Source: Ypsolopha sequella (Eukaryota > Arthropoda > Insecta > Lepidoptera > Ypsolophidae). Taken from it: DNA of 64,000 bases. A program made the position numbers and the translations under genes. Shown here piece by piece: positions 62,426 to 64,000 of this stretch. Each line of letters begins with the position of its first letter. Position 1 is the stretch's first letter. The notes beneath the pieces were generated by a model. The model was not told where the DNA came from and ran no database searches. It worked only from the letters and a program-made list of their open reading frames with translations. The DNA lies in NCBI GenBank assembly GCA_934047225.1, contig OW203991.1, forward strand, positions 7,130,001 to 7,194,000, in the 5' to 3' direction.

Positions 62426-64000
62426 CTTATGTCCTTCCTTTTGAAGTAATTGTGAAGTAGTTATTATTAATAATAGCTTTACCACTTATGATTTTTGTTG
62501 ACTATATGCAAACTGTTTCACGGATACAATTTTGTCAAACGGGCACTGAACGCACTTTCAGCACTTACGCTGAGCGTCGGCTATCTTGAAAATGCCGACA
62601 TTGTATCGGTAAAACAGTTGAAATATAGTCAACAACAATATTATGTGAATGTAGATGGATGCTAAAGCCGTTTATATAATAATTAGTATGTCAGCTCACG
62701 TGAGGTTAATAATATTATTGCGAGGTAGGTAAAATTATGAAATGCTTCTTTGGGTGGAGTAAAATAATCGATATTTATTTCAATGTTAAGTTTAAAATAA
62801 ATGTAACAAGTTAGCAAATTGGGAACTCTACAGATTTAATTAATTAACAAAGAGTATAAGATAGTTGTATGCTCTCATATTATTACCAGTGACATTGAGT
62901 TACATGAAAATTTAGTGTTCTCTTTTTACTAAAATATTTTGTTTTAATTTGTTTTGTAGGTGTCAAGTGCAAGATATTCAATTGATTATTTTAAAATGTT
63001 CTCGAAACGAATCAATGTTTTTAGTATTCGTTCTAGGACTATTAGTTTAAGAAGACCTTTGTAACACATATGTTTGTTCTAAATAGTCAACTGACTACAT
63101 AGTTCATTCTATACGACACACCACTTTAAGGTTACATTTGTGACCTAAAACTAATTAAGAAACCTCTCCACAGCATATCTTATTTTAATTAGACAACTCA
63201 TTACAGTCTACTCATAAAACTTGAAGATTACATCTATGTGACCTAAAACAAATTTTGAAGCCTCTCCACAGCTCGCTCTGTTCTTACAAGACAACTCACT
63301 ACAGTTCACTCTAGACGACATGAACTAATTTGTTTTACATGCCTCGCTCCGTCGCTATTACTTTGAGAAGACCTTATCAATTGAAGACAAGTATTCTGGA
63401 GGGGTAGTGGCTTTGTATACACTGATTGGATTACCAGATAGCGTAATTAAGATCGTGGTTACAGTTGTGTGGTCATTTTGAGGTTTTGGAATAGACGTCA
63501 GCTCTTTATTGGTCTAACTATTATGTCTTGTATTGAAGTAGAAACTGTGAATAAAATTTTGCAGAAATATTTTACTTGATGTCTGCTGTATGTTATTAGA
63601 GAATCTTTATGATTATTGGATTTATTCTGAAAATCCATCGTTTTGGAAACTTTAAATGAGATAGGCAAATAAAAAAAAATTAAGCAGTCATGGGAACTGC
63701 CGACAGGAGTGAAAACTTTAGTGTCAAAATTATCAATTTGAAAATTTCACGTCATAGTCACGTCATGGTTGGCATGTCGGAGACGGTGACGCGAATCCAT
63801 AAGATTTTCCCCTACCAAAAATCGCTTAACTCGGCTAATATAAAGAATTTTTCACTTAAAAATAAATATAAAAATATCACTTAGAATCAGAGTTAAGGGT
63901 TCGCCCCCCTGATATTTATTTTCCTCAGATAATTTGTTTGTAATTGATATATTTCAGTTTATTTATTTTGTTTGTAATTGATATATTGATATTTTTAACA
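62426..64000. other. No gene recognised; imperfect 95 bp direct repeat at 63130-63320
   Basis: AT-rich. Two similar stretches begin GTGACCTAAAACTAATTAAG (63140) and GTGACCTAAAACAAATTTTG (63239), each going on with CCTCTCCACAGC and then GACAACTCA and a TACAGT. GCATGTCGGAGACGGTGACG and CATAAGATTTTCCCCTAC at 63773-63815 resemble 50115-50175, another dispersed repeat. Confidence 0.35.

Overview
The window looks like AT-rich nuclear DNA from a moth or butterfly. The evidence is the long introns, the dense load of non-LTR retrotransposon debris, the foldback/TIR elements, and interspersed repeats of a type familiar from Lepidoptera (the 'AAGTGCGAGTCGGACTCG' module and RTE tails ending in GATGGATGG). 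There is no operon structure, no CRISPR array and no sign of prokaryotic DNA. All names are from reading motifs; no database search was possible.

The one clearly intact host gene is on the minus strand from about 38.6 kb down to 13.9 kb: dihydrolipoyllysine-residue succinyltransferase (DLST, the E2 subunit of 2-oxoglutarate dehydrogenase). I could place eight exons at base resolution. All junctions are GT-AG, all phases agree, and together they give an open reading frame of about 400 residues. It covers the end of the mitochondrial presequence, the lipoyl domain (ETDKT lipoyl-lysine), an Ala/Pro linker and the whole catalytic domain (DHKLIDG active site, then a stop). The first coding exon(s) were not found. 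The protein is divergent and may be a second DLST copy.

The introns of this gene hold most of the other content: a near full-length but broken non-LTR element (16.4-19.7 kb), fragments of other LINEs and RTEs, SINEs, and a tandem pair of short two-exon genes of unknown function (25.8-27.35 kb) on the same strand as the host gene.

Left of the gene (0-13.7 kb) are a YqaJ-exonuclease pseudogene fragment, a 1.05 kb pogo-like element with a TA target duplication, a 15 x 24 bp minisatellite, and a two-exon decayed transposase gene that I assign to the Transib/RAG1 superfamily. There is also an orphan THAP-domain first exon. Right of the gene (38.6-64 kb) are numerous palindromic MITEs, a 33 bp minisatellite that is open on both strands, and a decayed two-exon SWIM zinc finger/YqaJ exonuclease gene (53.5-55.4 kb) interrupted by a 262 bp foldback element. 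A 5'-truncated LINE lies at 60.5-61.8 kb.

Several insertions can be dated relative to each other by target-site duplications: a 1,038 bp hAT-like element inside a foldback element (ACTGGGAG), an RTE fragment inside a TIR element (AATGCCTATC), and a hAT-like MITE in front of the Transib gene (GTTGTGCA).
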